From Drosophila miranda (Eukaryota; Arthropoda; Insecta; Diptera; Drosophilidae): a stretch of DNA of 64,000 nt. The notes beneath the pieces are model-generated. The model saw only the letters and a program-made list of their open reading frames with translations, was not told the DNA's origin and did not search any database. Shown here piece after piece: positions 1 to 12,490 of this stretch (positions are counted from its first letter, which is position 1; every line of letters starts with the position of its first letter). Location: assembly GCF_003369915.1 (NCBI RefSeq), contig NC_046676.1, forward strand, positions 24,614,001 through 24,678,000, read 5' to 3'. The position numbers were made by a program, and so were the translations under genes.

Positions 1-1278
1 AATATGCGTGCTCAACAGCTCACGGCTGGCACACACAGGGCACGCAGAGCACACAGAACACTCATACGCAATGTTGGCCAAAGCGTTTAACTATACATAG
101 AGCGACCGAATATACATACTATAAAGAAGAGTGCCTAAAGTGCCAAATCCTCAACCTCCTCTCCCCCTGTACCTTACCCTTGCACTGGGTATGGGTTTGC
201 TTCTGGTTCGGATTCTGGGTGGAAAATGGCAAATGGCAAATGCAAAGGAATATTCTAGACAGAGTTTACCTTTAAAAATGGTTTAGGCTGTCGTCGTACT
301 CTCGTCCCTCGCTTATATGCATGTGTAATGGGGCCTGTGCGGAAAGGTAAATGCTTTCCTAATACCCTAAGCGAACGGGGGAGTGTTGGGGGAGCGCGCA
401 ATAGAGAGCGGGAGAGATAGAGGGTGGGAGAAGAGGAAAGTTCTCATCGTGGCCCGTTGCACGTTTCATTTCATTTCGCTCTCGTTTCAGGTTTATACCA
501 TTCTGATTGCCTATGCGTGCGTTCTCATGGCTGTTGCTGTCGAGAGTCCTTTTGTGCCTCTGTCTGCGCTGTCATTGTTCTGCTTTTCGGGGCTGTTCTT
601 CGTTCCCTTCCTTTTTGGTCTGCCCTTCCTAGGAGAGGGTGCATCCGCTGGCAGTCTACTGGGAAGCATCTCTTCTGCATTCATGTTCAAGGGTATTCCA
701 CGCTTCGACTTCCTATTCTAGGCTTTCTCTCATTGTATTCTCTGTTGTTCTTGTGAAATCGTGCCTAACATTGAGCTAGTCCTTCAGAATTTCCCCATGT
801 GCGTTCGACCTTATCTGTGTCTGTATCTGTGTGTGTGTGTTTTTGTATCTGCTGCGTTTGCGAAAATGTTCGACGTTTTCGCTCCAGTGACAAATGTTGA
901 GCAGTCAATTCAAGGCCTTCCGTGGTCGGGTCGGGGCTGGTTTCCTCTGAGGCAAGGACGTGGCCAGAGTCTGGCACTCCGGCACTCTGGGCTGCTTTAA
1001 TGATGAAGCCGATTACAGATTTTCCGTCAAAGTCAATTGGATTTTGGCTATTCATCGAAGCACAATGATGAAAGCCTGAAGCCCTGTGAAAGAGGAGGTG
1101 CCATAGCAACTGCTGAATGGAGGAGGAGCTCCCACAGGACGACTGTGCCCGCGTAGAATGAGAAATGGATAGGCGGATAATTAGATAGACAGGGTGTCTA
1201 TATGGGGGCGGGGGATTGTGCATATGTTAATGTGGCATCATCAAGCAATTAATGGGAATGCCCTTGCAACACCCTCTG
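1..1278. other. non-coding sequence left of Idgf6
   Basis: No family-like reading frame is visible on either strand. Short open frames here overlap each other in several phases and are rich in Cys, Phe and Leu from pyrimidine-rich DNA. The stretch is probably part of a large Pgant9 intron (inference, because the first Pgant9 exon seen begins inside a gene at 16121). Confidence 0.5.
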
Positions 1279-1284
1279 TTTATT
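1279..1284 (-). terminator. poly(A) signal of Idgf6
   Basis: TTTATT on the + strand reads AATAAA on the - strand, about 85 bases after the Idgf6 stop codon. It is the first canonical signal downstream of the gene. Confidence 0.6.
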
Positions 1285-1369
1285 TTACGACACATATAGA
1301 TACATTGATAGCTCTAATTTTCTGTCTGACAAAGCTTTACTTTGGGCTCAATCAATCAATCATCTTCGT

Positions 1370-2983
1370 TTAGTTGGACAAACGATACTTGACTGCCCGC
1401 AGGATGGGGTACTTCTCGGTGGTGCAGAGGCCGCGGAAGTCATCGAAAGAGAGGTCAAACAGTGCCACACCGCCCAGATTGTTCTTGACCACGTAGCCGG
1501 CCTTGTCGGCGGCCGTGTCCGGATCCTCGTAGCTCACCCAGATCCCATTTTCGCCCTTCTTGTCCGCCGCCCTATAGGCGTACGATCCGTAGCGCTTGGC
1601 CGGGTCCTGGACTTTGGTCAGCGGTGCACTGGCCCCCTTGGAATAGGCGTTGTTCTGGTTGGGCAGCAGGGCGCACACCTCGGGCCAGCTGTAGATGCCA
1701 TGGATCTGGGTGTTGGCGCCCACGGGAGCCTCATCCTCCACATGGGAAAGCGGCGGCACACCCGTCTCGCCAGAGTCCTCGCTGAGCTTCCAGGGGCGTC
1801 CGTAGGTGGCCACGCCCACATTGATCTTGCTGGCGGGGCAGCTGTTGCGCAGCCAGAACTTGACCTGGGCCTCGACATTGAACTCGGGATTCCTTTCGCT
1901 CAGCTCGTAGATGGGCGCGGAGTAGTCGGCCACCTCGGGATTGCGCTGGGGCGTGAAAAAGTCAAAGGCGCCGAGATTGACAAAGTCAAGATAGTTGATC
2001 ACAGCGGGGATATCATAGAACACTGAGAAGAAGACAGAAAGAAGGAGAGCTTTGATAGATCTTTCTTTTGAAAAGATTTATGGAGTACCTACGCGAAGAG
2101 TTAACGTTTGGCAGAACGGTGGTGGAGAGCAGGAGATTGTCCGGACGGAAGGCATTCTTCACATCGCGCAGCAGGGCTGTGAACTGCTCCTTGTGCTCCT
2201 CGGACTTCTCATCCACAATCGAGTCGCCAGAGAATACCTTCTTGAAGCCCTTCCAGAAGCTGCCCAGACCGCTGTGCACCTTCTTTGGCTTGTTCTTGGG
2301 GAACTGCCAGGCCACATCGAGGCCATCAAAGCCATAGGTCTTTACCAGAGAGAAAACGGTGTTCACGAAGCGAGTGCGCCCCGTGGAGCTTTCGAGCAGC
2401 TCCAGATACTTGTTGGGCAGCTCCTTGGCATCCTTGTCCGTCTCGATGTCCTTGTCCCCGCCCACGCTGAGCAGCACCTTCACGTTGGGGTACTTGCGCT
2501 TCAAGCGCGTCACGGTGCGGTACAGCCCCTTGCCCAGATCGAGGTCTAGCTGCTGGTTGAGGCTCACCGCCTTGTGCGAGTCGCGCTCGAGGCCCGCATA
2601 GCCATAGATCAAGTAGTCGCAAAACTGGAGCGCCGGCTCCAGCTCATCGATCACCAGCTTGCCGAGACCTACACAAAAAAATGATGCGTGATTAGAGATT
2701 GAAGGGGGTTTTAGTAGAGGAAGGTTATCACAACGCTAACCGATTTGAGGAATTGGGTGATAAGCTTGTTTTCAGTTTCGTTTTCATCTTTTCTCACAAC
2801 GGGTATTACATAACATATCAAAGCCGCTCACTCACCTTCCTTAACGAAGCTCGCCGAATCGTAGTAGCAGACGAGGTGCTTCTTGGGCACCTGGGGCCCT
2901 GTCTGCTGCTGGCCCACCTTCACGGCCAGCGCCACGCTGGCCAGGCACAGCGACAGCGCCAGAATAGCCAATGTCTTGATCAT
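1370..2983 (-). CDS. Idgf6: Imaginal disc growth factor 6, chitinase-like secreted protein
   Basis: Three coding exons (complement): 2836-2983, 2093-2668 and 1370-2022, with GT-AG introns and matching phases (1 and 1), giving 458 residues, the usual Idgf length. The ATG at 2981-2983 starts a signal peptide (MIKTLAILALSLCLASVALA) followed by the family start KKHLVCYYDS. The fold is a glycosyl hydrolase 18 barrel. The catalytic motif DGxDxDWE is replaced by FDGLDVAWQ at about residues 163-171, so the catalytic Glu is Gln and chitinase activity should be absent, as known for Idgfs. Idgfs act as secreted growth and cuticle or barrier factors with insulin. The sequence matches Idgf6 (formerly DS47) closely by my recall, including NPEVADYSAPIYELSERNPE and a C-terminus ending KYRLSN. 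It lies opposite to Pgant9, probably inside one of its introns. Confidence in family is very high, in the specific paralogue high. Confidence 0.95.
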
Positions 2984-5900
2984 CTCTCGCTCGGGGGGGA
3001 TTCAGACTCAGGTTTGAATTCAGATTCGATGTGTTCCGTTCAAGTGCTCGCTTGGAACTGAAACTCGACTTGGAACGGGACGTCTCGGCTCGGCTCCACG
3101 TCGCGACGCATCGCGAAGGTTGGGTTGTAGGCGGCGACGTGTTTGTTGTTGTAAGCTGCTTGCCGAGAGCAAAGTGTGAAGCTGATAAACAAAGCGAGGC
3201 TCAAATGAAATCATTTGAAATGCATACAGTGGGGACTTGATATTGAATTCAGTGTTGAGGCATACACTAGTCGTAGAAGTAGTTTTTTCTTTTGTTGTCT
3301 TGAACTAAGTTAGAGTTTATACTTTGTACAAATTATGTACTTCGTTAGTTTTAGTTTGGTCCCACTGTACTATTAATTTTCAGTACAATCGAGTGGGCAT
3401 CGCTTCACAGAATGTGTTTAAATTTTTACGACTTTACTTTTGTCTCGACAAAAGTTTTGCTTTGTTGTTTCTGTTTGTCTCCTTTGCTTCTCTGCTTCTG
3501 CGGCTGCTGCTCTCTAATTCTGTCAGATTTCTGCTACTGCTGCTGCTGCTCTGCTTTTACTTTTGCTTTTGCTTTTGCCTTTGCTTGACTTTGCTTTGAT
3601 GCTCTTATCGGCACTTGGTCTCGTTTTGGTGTGTGTGTTTGAGCTTTGCCCTAAGCTCTGGGATGTTTCTGTCTTCTCTTCTCTGCTCTGCTCTTCTATA
3701 GTTCTGGTTCTTTCTTCGTTTTGTGCATAATTCTTGTGTTTTGGTTTGCCTAATCGCTGTTCAATCCACTTTGCCTCTGTTGATGCCCTCTCCCCTCCCT
3801 AAATATCATCCTATTCAGAGCTGATACGTTTTGATGCCACACCCTTGCAGCGAGGGCGCTTATGATTTTGATTGGATGTTTGTGTATGAGGGACGCTATA
3901 AAGTCGTTGTATATCTGGTGAGTTTCAAACGAAGGGTCTCACATCTTCGGCTTTCCAAATTTACATAGAATTCTGTTGCCTGCTTCATAATTCATGTGGT
4001 ATGCTCGGGTGAGTGTGTGCGTGCGTGCGTGTGTGTGAGTAAGTGTGTGCTCCATCAATTTCATTTATTTAGTTTCCTCTCCACTCTTTATACTTGCTCT
4101 CCTCTCCTCTGATGTCCTGCGCTCCTTTTCTCTGGCATTCCTCTCGTGTCTAGAGCATTGCCCGTCCCTGTTGCTCTTACGCTTTTGAATATCTGTTTGG
4201 GAATTCATGGGCATATCGAGAATGTTACAGTGAATCCAAAATGGTATTGGCGTTTTCTCTAGCTTCCGCTCCATCCTCTGTTTCTCCTGTTTTCCTCCTC
4301 ATCTGGGAGTTGATTTGAATGCGAAATTTTTTCGATAAAAGGTTTTCCAATAGGAAGTTGGCACATTGTTTGTCTCTTTTGTTGATTGTAGGCAACAATT
4401 TTTGCGTAATTTAAATACAGTACTTAATCAATTAGCAGTTTCGCTTTCATCTCTTGACGTGGGTCTGGTAACGTCTGTGGCTACATCTGGTATGTGTGTG
4501 GGTGTTAATTTAATGGAATTGAGAGTGAGAAATGGGGTTAAGCTGATGCTGGGGCATGCCCAGGGGCAAGCAGCTGGCTTCAAAACCCAATCACATGCAC
4601 GAGCGGTTCCCCCAAAAAATATAATAGAGAGAAAAGCAGAGGGTTCCTCCAAAATATAACAAGGAGACAAAGCTTAGGGGGAGTCTTCCCCTAAATTTAA
4701 TACAGACCAAAGTAGAGGTTTCACTTAAATATAATCAAGTGAAAAAAAAAACCAAAAGAGCGCAAAGGTTCACCGTCCTTAGTTATATTTTTGTTTCTTC
4801 GGGGTTTCCACTCTTTTGGGGTCAAAGTGACTTTTCCTTGTTTTATTTTTCGCTCGCTTTCCCTCTTTTTTGTGTGGTTTTGCTCTCAGCATTTTGGTTA
4901 ATTAATTTTTCGCCATGGACCCAGTCAGCAAAGGCGGAATATTACTTACACATTTTGCTTGTAGTCCGCATAATTACGTGTACGTTTAACTTTTAATTGA
5001 AATGTTGTAACAAAAGTTGGCAGTGGAGAGAGAGTCTGTGAAAGGGACAGGAACTGGCGCGGTTTCTCTGTAGAGACTGTCATGGCAATGCAGCGCTGCG
5101 CTTCCTTTCTCTTCCTAAAATACTGTTGTTATATCGAGTTGAAAGCTGCCGTTGTTTAATTAAACGTATAGCCAACAGACACACACACTCTAACAGGATA
5201 CACACGCAGCACAGATACTGGGTCGACTGCCGGCAGCGGGTGATATTTACGAGCAGCCCCAAAAGTATGCTACACTTTTGCCAAGCTCCGCTCGTCTGGC
5301 TGCAAGGTGGACTGTCGAGTGGGCTGGCGGATGCGCTGTCTGGCTGCCTTTTGGCTGCCATTAATTATATTCCAAAATATTATTAAAAATAAACCACCAA
5401 TTTAAGCTGGCTTTCAGCGAGAGAACCAAAGACCACAAGTGGCATGCCTCTCTCTTCGCTTCAGCCATAACTTTTGCATATTAAGCCATGTGCACACTCT
5501 ACAACAACAGAGCGGAGGGATGGATTGGTGGGGGGTGGGGGAAAATACACACCAGAAAACAGAGAAAACTTTGTTGGCCACCCCGCTTTCCCTATCTACT
5601 CGTTAAGGCCAAACCGCAAACCAAAAAACAACAACAAAAACAAGATCGGCCTCTCGAACTGCAATTCCTTACCCCCCCCACCTCCTCGTGAGTCCGCAAG
5701 TGTATTAATTCGCACCCAATGGAGAGTGACGAGGGATCCCCCACGCCCCTCTAGGCCTCCTCTGGCTACAGCAAACACTAAAACAACAACAAAGCTGTAA
5801 ACATTTTTCGTTTCAAAAGGGGAGGGAGGGAGAACAGAACCCCAGAACTAACGACCCTTTCGATGGGTGGTCTGTAGGGGCGTGCCCATTGCCGCCTGCA

Positions 5901-6457
5901 AAAGTGATTTGTGCCTTTTGCCCTTTTCGGGCGGGTGGCGTAACCCACGGGCGGAGGAAGAGGAAGATTTTGGTGCCCTGAATGCGGGAGGGGAGCGAGA
6001 GATAAACGTTACCAGGGCTCTGGTTACGGCTCTCGATCTTCACCCATATCGAGGCAACTATTATGAGAATGCTTTCTGCGAATGCCACAACTTGTATAGC
6101 TCCAGGTTGAGAGTATTATTATAGCCCTACAAAAACTGGGAGCTTGCAGAGTATTCGCTCGACTCGAGCGGAGAAAACTGCATCATTTTTGTAGAAGAAA
6201 GAGGCAGCAGTGGCTTGCCAGCCCTGGAACAAGCAACATATGCAAATCACTCACTCAAGCGATGCCTGCCCAAAAACCAACACACACACCACACACACAA
6301 GCACATAGAGGAAAAGAGAGAGGAGACGGTTGGAGAAATGTATCCTGTGTATGAAAGTCCGCTTACGTGGCGCATGATTTATTAAAAAATGCTCGTAAAA
6401 ATGCACAACACACTCAACCAGAACGAGAACCAGAACCAGCACAAAAAAAAAACAAAA
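2984..6457. other. 5' flank of Idgf6 and non-coding DNA
   Basis: About 3.5 kb between Idgf6 and the first repeat copy. The Idgf6 leader presumably lies just right of 2983; I see no TATA box there. The rest is pyrimidine-rich tracts (3480-3760), a GT-rich run near 4010-4050 and a small degenerate tandem repeat (4607-4741, listed separately). No coding exon with splice signals was found. Confidence 0.4.
4607..4741. repeat. degenerate tandem repeat, about 34-41 bp unit
   Basis: Four imperfect units begin near 4607, 4644, 4685 and 4719. Each has a TTCC(C/T)CC-like start, an A-rich core similar to AAAATATAATA, then AGAG..AAAGCAGAGG. Spacing is 37, 41 and 34 bases. No function is suggested. Confidence 0.55.
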
Positions 6458-7400
6458 CGAGGGGGAACGTTGTGAGTTGCTGCGTACACCGCAACTCTAC
6501 AGTTATACCCGATACTAAGTCAGTATGGCTCTCCTCCGGCAGACGCCGCTAATATTGAACGACACGACAAAGAGTGCGTGCGAGAGAGACAGAAAATCAG
6601 TCTGAGCGTGACGTCGGGCGCTGCGTGGCCACTGCAAATTGATTTCTTGCTTTTGGCTACAAAAATGATCCGATCTGATCCAGATTCAGCAATCTGATAG
6701 ATATAGTCATTATCTATGATTCTGCGTTTTTAGTTTTCTCGAATGTGCAATATTGTGGATGCAACAGATTTTCGTTCTTTGTGGGGGTGGAAGGGGGTGG
6801 GGCGAAATTCTGAGATATACGTTTTATAGTGAGATCTAACAGAAGTGCGGATACCAAATTTGGTTACTCTAGCCTTAATAGTCTCTGAGATTTGTGGATG
6901 CCCCAGATTTTCGTACATGAAACAGAGCGAGAAAGAATGAAATTGTTTTCTTGATTCTGGCTATAATAATTATACGATCTAATTGAGATTTTACACTCTA
7001 GAACATATAGTCATCCTCTACGATTCTGCGTTTTTGGTTTTATCGTATCTTTAAAAATGTGGATGCCACAGATTTTCGTCCTTTGTGGGGGCGGAAGTGG
7101 GCGGGGTGAAGTTTTGAAATATTTTTGTAGCAGTGACATATCACAGAAGTCTGGATCCAAAACATCGTTGCTCTAGCTCTTATAGTCTTTGAGCACTAGG
7201 CACTGAAGGGGACGGACAGACGGACAGACGGACGGACGGCCAGACGGACAGACAGACATGGCTCAATCGACTCGGCTATTGATGCTGATCAAGAATATAT
7301 ATACTTTATGGGGTCGGAAACGATTCCTTCTGGACGTTACACACATCCACTTTTACCACAAATCTAATATACCCCAATACTCATTTTGAGTATCGGGTAT
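6458..7400. mobile_element. Helentron-like interspersed repeat, copy 1
   Basis: A 943 bp block that is repeated almost identically at 12491-13433. It has TTATACCCGATACTAAGTC near the left end and GAGTATCGGGTATA at the right end, so short inverted sub-terminal similarity (TATACCCGAT / ATCGGGTATA) is visible. It holds repeats of a GTGGATGCCACAGATTTTCG-type unit (around 6757, 6893, 7051) and a GACGGACAGACGGACAG tract. No protein is encoded, so it is non-autonomous. It resembles the DINE-1/SGM/ISY class of obscura-group flies (recognition by memory; orientation not established). Confidence 0.75.
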
Positions 7401-8092
7401 AAAAAAAACCAACAACCAAGAAGCAACACTACAGTCGAGGGCTATGACTATAGGATATACCCTAATAAGATATGTATGTATGTACATATCAGAGATCGGC
7501 TTTAGGTGATTGCAAGAACGATCATGCATGATAATCACCCGAAGAAACTCTCTTTGCATTGAGTACATACGATCGCTGCTGATTTTAAACCACGCGAACT
7601 CTCCCTCTCTTTGCGGCCTCCTTCGCTTAGTTTATTGATGCTTGTTTTCGTTTCGTGTGTTTCGGGTGTCGGTGGCTTCGGCTCAACAACGATCGTATTG
7701 ATTATGAGTAAAAACGCAATGAGTAAACTCTACGCGTATGATTTTAGTCATTTTACTCGGTCGGCACGCAGAAACTGTTTTCGATTGCGTTTGTGTGCTT
7801 AAAACATTACGTGCGTGTAAGCCGGCCCTTAGTCAGTCGTGTATATATGTATATGTATATGTACGTATGTATGTACGTGTAAAACGGTCACCTCAGGTAA
7901 ATGTAAGGTAATTTGAGTAAGTACCACTTTTGCTCTGCCGAATAATAGGCAGATTCGGCATTCAAAAATGTTTCCTTTTTTTTGGATTTCAAGATTGGAA
8001 AGAACCTGGAAGCCCGATAAAATCTACACAGAATATACCATTGTGGTTCAGAATTACAGGGTACTCACAAACATCAAAAAGCAGTAGATATG

Positions 8093-8094
<2 letters not shown>

Positions 8095-8126
<32 letters not shown>
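8095..8126. repeat. (TG)n microsatellite
   Basis: About 16 uninterrupted TG units. Confidence 0.95.
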
Positions 8127-8127
<1 letters not shown>

Positions 8128-8310
8128 TAGTGCTGTAAAAATGCATGAAAAATAACTATGGAAATAAGCAAAGGCAGCAGCAAAAGAGCACAAGAGCAGA
8201 AGAGCCCCAGCACTAAAAATAGATATGAAATTTTTAAAGCTTCGTTGGCACTCGTTGTGCCTGCCACCCACCCACCCACTCTGCTCCGCCTCTTTATAGT
8301 TGCAAGCCGT

Positions 8311-8337
8311 GCAGCAGCAGCAGCAGCAGCAGCAGCA
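8311..8337. repeat. (GCA)9 microsatellite
   Basis: Nine GCA units. The surrounding sequence has no convincing coding frame. Confidence 0.9.
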
Positions 8338-10218
8338 AACGCCTCTCGTCTCGTGGCAAGCACTTAGCGGCGAATGATGAGAGTTGTGGAACGGATGGGG
8401 TGGATGGGATCGGCTGGGAGCCAAATTCTCCAGCCCATCCATCAACTGTCGGAACGGGGTTCATTTTTAAGCAATTTTAGCAAACGATGTGCCCGATGGC
8501 CCTCCTCTTAGATAGATGACTCCATACACATACACATACATACATCCATGTATATGTATTTCTTTACGAAGCCATAGATTTTTGTACCAATTTCAGGCTC
8601 CAACATCACCATCATCATCAGTGCACTCATCCGCATCTGCATCCACATCCACATCCACATCTGCATCCTCGTCGTGGTCGTCACGCAATTGGAAAATTGT
8701 GAAGCGGCAGCCATGTTTGGTTTTCATCTCTCGGAGCCTGAAAGCACTGCTGCCGGAAGCACCATTCCGTATTATTAATTAGCTGCCATTCCATATTCCA
8801 TGCAGGAACCCACAGGAGGAGGAGGCGGAGTATGAGGGGATATCCTCGGGACATTTGTTCTGGTTAGCACCGGACGGAGCGGACCCCAAGCTCCGCTGCA
8901 AATTGCCAGTTTACCCAACCGAAACGGGAGCGGCTCTCATTTGCATAGCATCATATTTTCGGGGAATATGTCTTAAGCCCCATTTACGCCACCTAATGGA
9001 TGTGGGGTACACTTTAAATTGCATCCTAAATATCCCGGAAAAAGTGGGCTACGATTAACGGGAGGGTATAGTATTTTTGATCAGGGTTCTCCCTGCTATT
9101 CCTGTTGATTTCTCCACTACGTGCTGCCCAATCCCTGGAAATGGCTGTAGAATGTAGGGATAGTTCTGTCGTTAACTGCTTCGAGGATGAATGGATATTT
9201 GCATGCAACGAAGCTCTGTTAAATTGCATAATTTATGCAGCACTTTCGGGGGGCGCTCCATATTCGCTCATCAACTGATAGTAAGCACGTACTTGGACGG
9301 CAGTTACTGCTCCAGTTGCTACCTATTACCTACCGCAAGTCCCTCCCGTGCTTCATCATCTTCAGGCCACTGCCACTCTTCCACAAACTATGGAAATTGA
9401 GCGCGAGCGCTTTTCGCATGGCCAAAAATTACAGTTTCATCAGGTCTCTGGTCTCTGGTCTCTGTTCTCTGTTCACGGATGCGGACAAGGCCAAGCGAAA
9501 ACGTGCTCCTCCTGCTGATTGAAGCACACTATAGGCACCCCGCCCACCCCACTCCTCCACCCCTGCTGCTGCCTGGAGGCGGATAATCGTGTAATCAGTT
9601 TCGCCCCCGAGAGTTTAGGCCATGAAATATGCTGAGCATTCCGAGGGCATGGCCAAGAGGAGGCGGGGGGAGGGGCAAACTTTGCGCGTCAGCTTAAAAA
9701 CTTAAATAACATTGCAGAAAATTAAATAAGCGAACAATTTTTGCACAACGACAAACACAAACGTCCTTGGGTGGGTCAAGCACGCCTCCTCCAGCTGCTG
9801 CCGCCCAGCGGGGCACGAGGCACGGAGCGCGAGGCACGTGTTCCGCCATTTTGACAACGTAATTTAGTAATATCCTAGGGGGCCTGGAGTGGGAGAGATG
9901 TAGACGGGACGGAGGGTCCTGCGATGTCAAGAGGCTTCGCTCTGGCTGCCGGCGACCATTTTCTTTTAATTTTCCAACAGTTAAGCTGCCGCCTCTCCTG
10001 CTTTCTCCTTCTCGCATCTGCCGTCACTTGGTGTACGTTTCCCTGGCGCAGATTTTACTGCTTAATACGCAAAGTTGCACTTTAGTTTTTATTGCACTTG
10101 GTCCTGGGGATCTGGGGATCCAGGTCCTTGTGGCAGGATGCGCTGCGTACTAAAAATGTCGAAAGTTTTGTGCACGCGCTTTCGCGCCTGGAAATCGCTG
10201 CTGCGTTTTATGATTCCG

Positions 10219-10235
10219 CCCCCCCCCCCCCCCCC
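10219..10235. repeat. poly-C run
   Basis: Seventeen consecutive C residues, a candidate G4-prone or sequencing-error-prone site. A comparable run of 14 G lies at 13755-13768. Confidence 0.9.
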
Positions 10236-12490
10236 TCGTAAAGCAGGGGCTTAGGTGGAAGGGGGTGTCCCTCAAAAAAGGGGATGTTAGCAGAAAGATT
10301 TCATCCCTTCTGTGGGTTACGTAGGAGTCTACGTCCCTGCCTTCCCTCTTATATGTGTGGTGGAAGGGGTGCGGGGGGTGGGGTCAGTGGAACGTTAAGC
10401 ATTTGCTAACAGTCCAGTGAACCGGTAATCAAAGCAAAATCACCAAAGCACTGAAACAACTTTTTTATGCTAATTTTTACTTTTACCTCAACCCGGACAC
10501 CGCTTCAGTCCACCTGTGTGTGTGGCATGCTACATTAAACATTTAAATACGCTTCTGAGAAGCCCCGCCGATTCGGGGCCCCGCCGGATGCTGCTGAGTG
10601 GGTTAAGAGGAAGGAGGAACCAAAACTTCAGACACGAGATTTCCTGCATCCTGCAACGGCACCCTGCCACTGCAGACACTCGTGCAATAAGCCAAATTGT
10701 AGCTCAAAGATACATCCTCGTGGCTGCAGCCTGAAGTCTGACCTGAAGCACTCCTCCAACTATTAACTTTGACGAAGATTGCGAGACTTTTCGGTGCTTG
10801 ACTCAAAATGCAAATACCCAGTCGAGCACATCAAAACCCTCCAAGTTGCCCCGCTAAGTTGCCACTTTGCCACACACGCGCACACACAGATACTCATACA
10901 CAGATGTGTAAGAGTGTGTGGTGACGGCTGCTGCTGTTTCTGCTGCTTCCGTAGGCGGAGGCGTCTCCCGGCAAGCACTTTTCAAAGCCAACTTCACATT
11001 ATGTCAAGCAGCGCGCTATAGTATATTCATTTTTTCTGCTTTGCATTTTCCCGTATTTTTTCGGGAGCGTAGCGCGCGTCAGGCCTTCTCACCGAAAACA
11101 TCTTCTTTATTTCGTCAAGCATTACATCTACGGTTTTCGAGGGTAGCAAGAGGGAGTTCATCTCGGCCCAAAATACACAACTCGAGCGATTATTATATAG
11201 ATTTTATAGGTATTGAATGCTGAAGCTTAATGAAAAGTCGAGCAGGTTCGATATAAACATATGTATATTGCAAATTATTGGTAAACGAAAGGGAAAGTGC
11301 ATATGTACATGTGGGTTGCATGACGATCAGCTCGAGACTGGCCAAGGGCAGGCGGACCGAATTGTCCGTGCCCTAGTGTAGTTGAGAGGGCACTGGGTAT
11401 TATTTAAGGAACTTATTGTCTAATATCGCGCTGGGAATCCCGAAATTGATCAATAGATTAATAAATATATTGTGACTATTAAATTAAGGTTCGAGGAGAA
11501 ACAATGACGATACATAGTACATTTCCTGGTAATATATCTCTCTCTGAAGATTCTCCACCTGCCGAAGGGTATCCCCATACTCGTTATCCGGCCTCCGTCA
11601 TCTTTAAAACATTATCCTCGCCTGCCTGCCGGCTCCTGCGGGGCCTGCCTTCCTGCCTGCTGTGCGCTAAGAGACCCATCGGCACTTGGTGTGTGGGGTG
11701 GCTCTAGAGATTCCAGTCACCACCCCTCTGAAGAGGCGCCTCCTGACATTTACGATATTCCTGGGCATATTTTTTTCGGTGCCTCCCACCACCACCGCTG
11801 CCGCCCCTCTACGTGACTGTTTTATTTGATGTTAATGTGGCTCCTCGGAGGGGGTTTCCTCAGCAGGTTGGCCCATTTTCCAGCGACTTTAAAGTGAAGC
11901 CACCGCAATGGCATCCTCTGGAACACCTCCATTCAGCATCGTGAAATGTGTCACACTCCTTAAGCATTATGAATGCCATAGGATTTATTTTGATATCCAA
12001 AAATGGTCCAAAGAGGAACCTCACCCTGTGTCTGTTTCGGAGAATGTGAATGAAAAATGTGCCCAAGTTACTTTTGACATTTTGTCATCTTAAGCTCTAT
12101 TTCTTCTGTAGCTACTTGTTTATGCCATTGCCACAGAAAATTGATTTATTTTGGCCCCATGAATCTTTTACTTTGTGAGCTACTTGAGGAGTTGGCCAAG
12201 TTAACGCAACTGGCGGGATTATGGCCTAATAAATGGCCCAAACAGAAATGCCAATAAACGAGCAATTCAATGAAAATTTTCAGGCTTTCTTTGAAAATTG
12301 ATTTACTCTATTCCTTTGTGGACCATCTTTTGTTCGATTGGCGAAGATTGATTAATTTTTCCCTTTTTATGTCGATTTTCCACAGCCCTTTTCTGACTTT
12401 TGTTGCACCTCTTTCCATCAGAACAAAGCTTTTGTTTCCGTTTGAATGGTGCTGTTTTTACATGAAACATAATAATTTGCATAATTAAAA

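Larger units (their letters stand above)
7401..12490. other. non-coding DNA between the two repeat copies
   Basis: About 5 kb, probably Pgant9 intron. It contains a TG run, a CAG run and a poly-C run listed separately, and hexamer-like CATCCA repeats near 8635-8665. Open frames here follow the microsatellites (Cys-Val, Ala or Thr-His runs) and have no family features. Nothing else can be supported. Confidence 0.4.

Noticed and set aside
7201-7260. Regular GACGGACAGACGGACAG repeats that at first look array-like
   Set aside because: They have no unique spacers, recur inside both interspersed repeat copies and belong to a eukaryotic element, so not a CRISPR array.
8074-8445. 123- and 124-residue - strand frames
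   Set aside because: Both translate the TG and GCA microsatellites (His-Thr, Ala or Cys runs).
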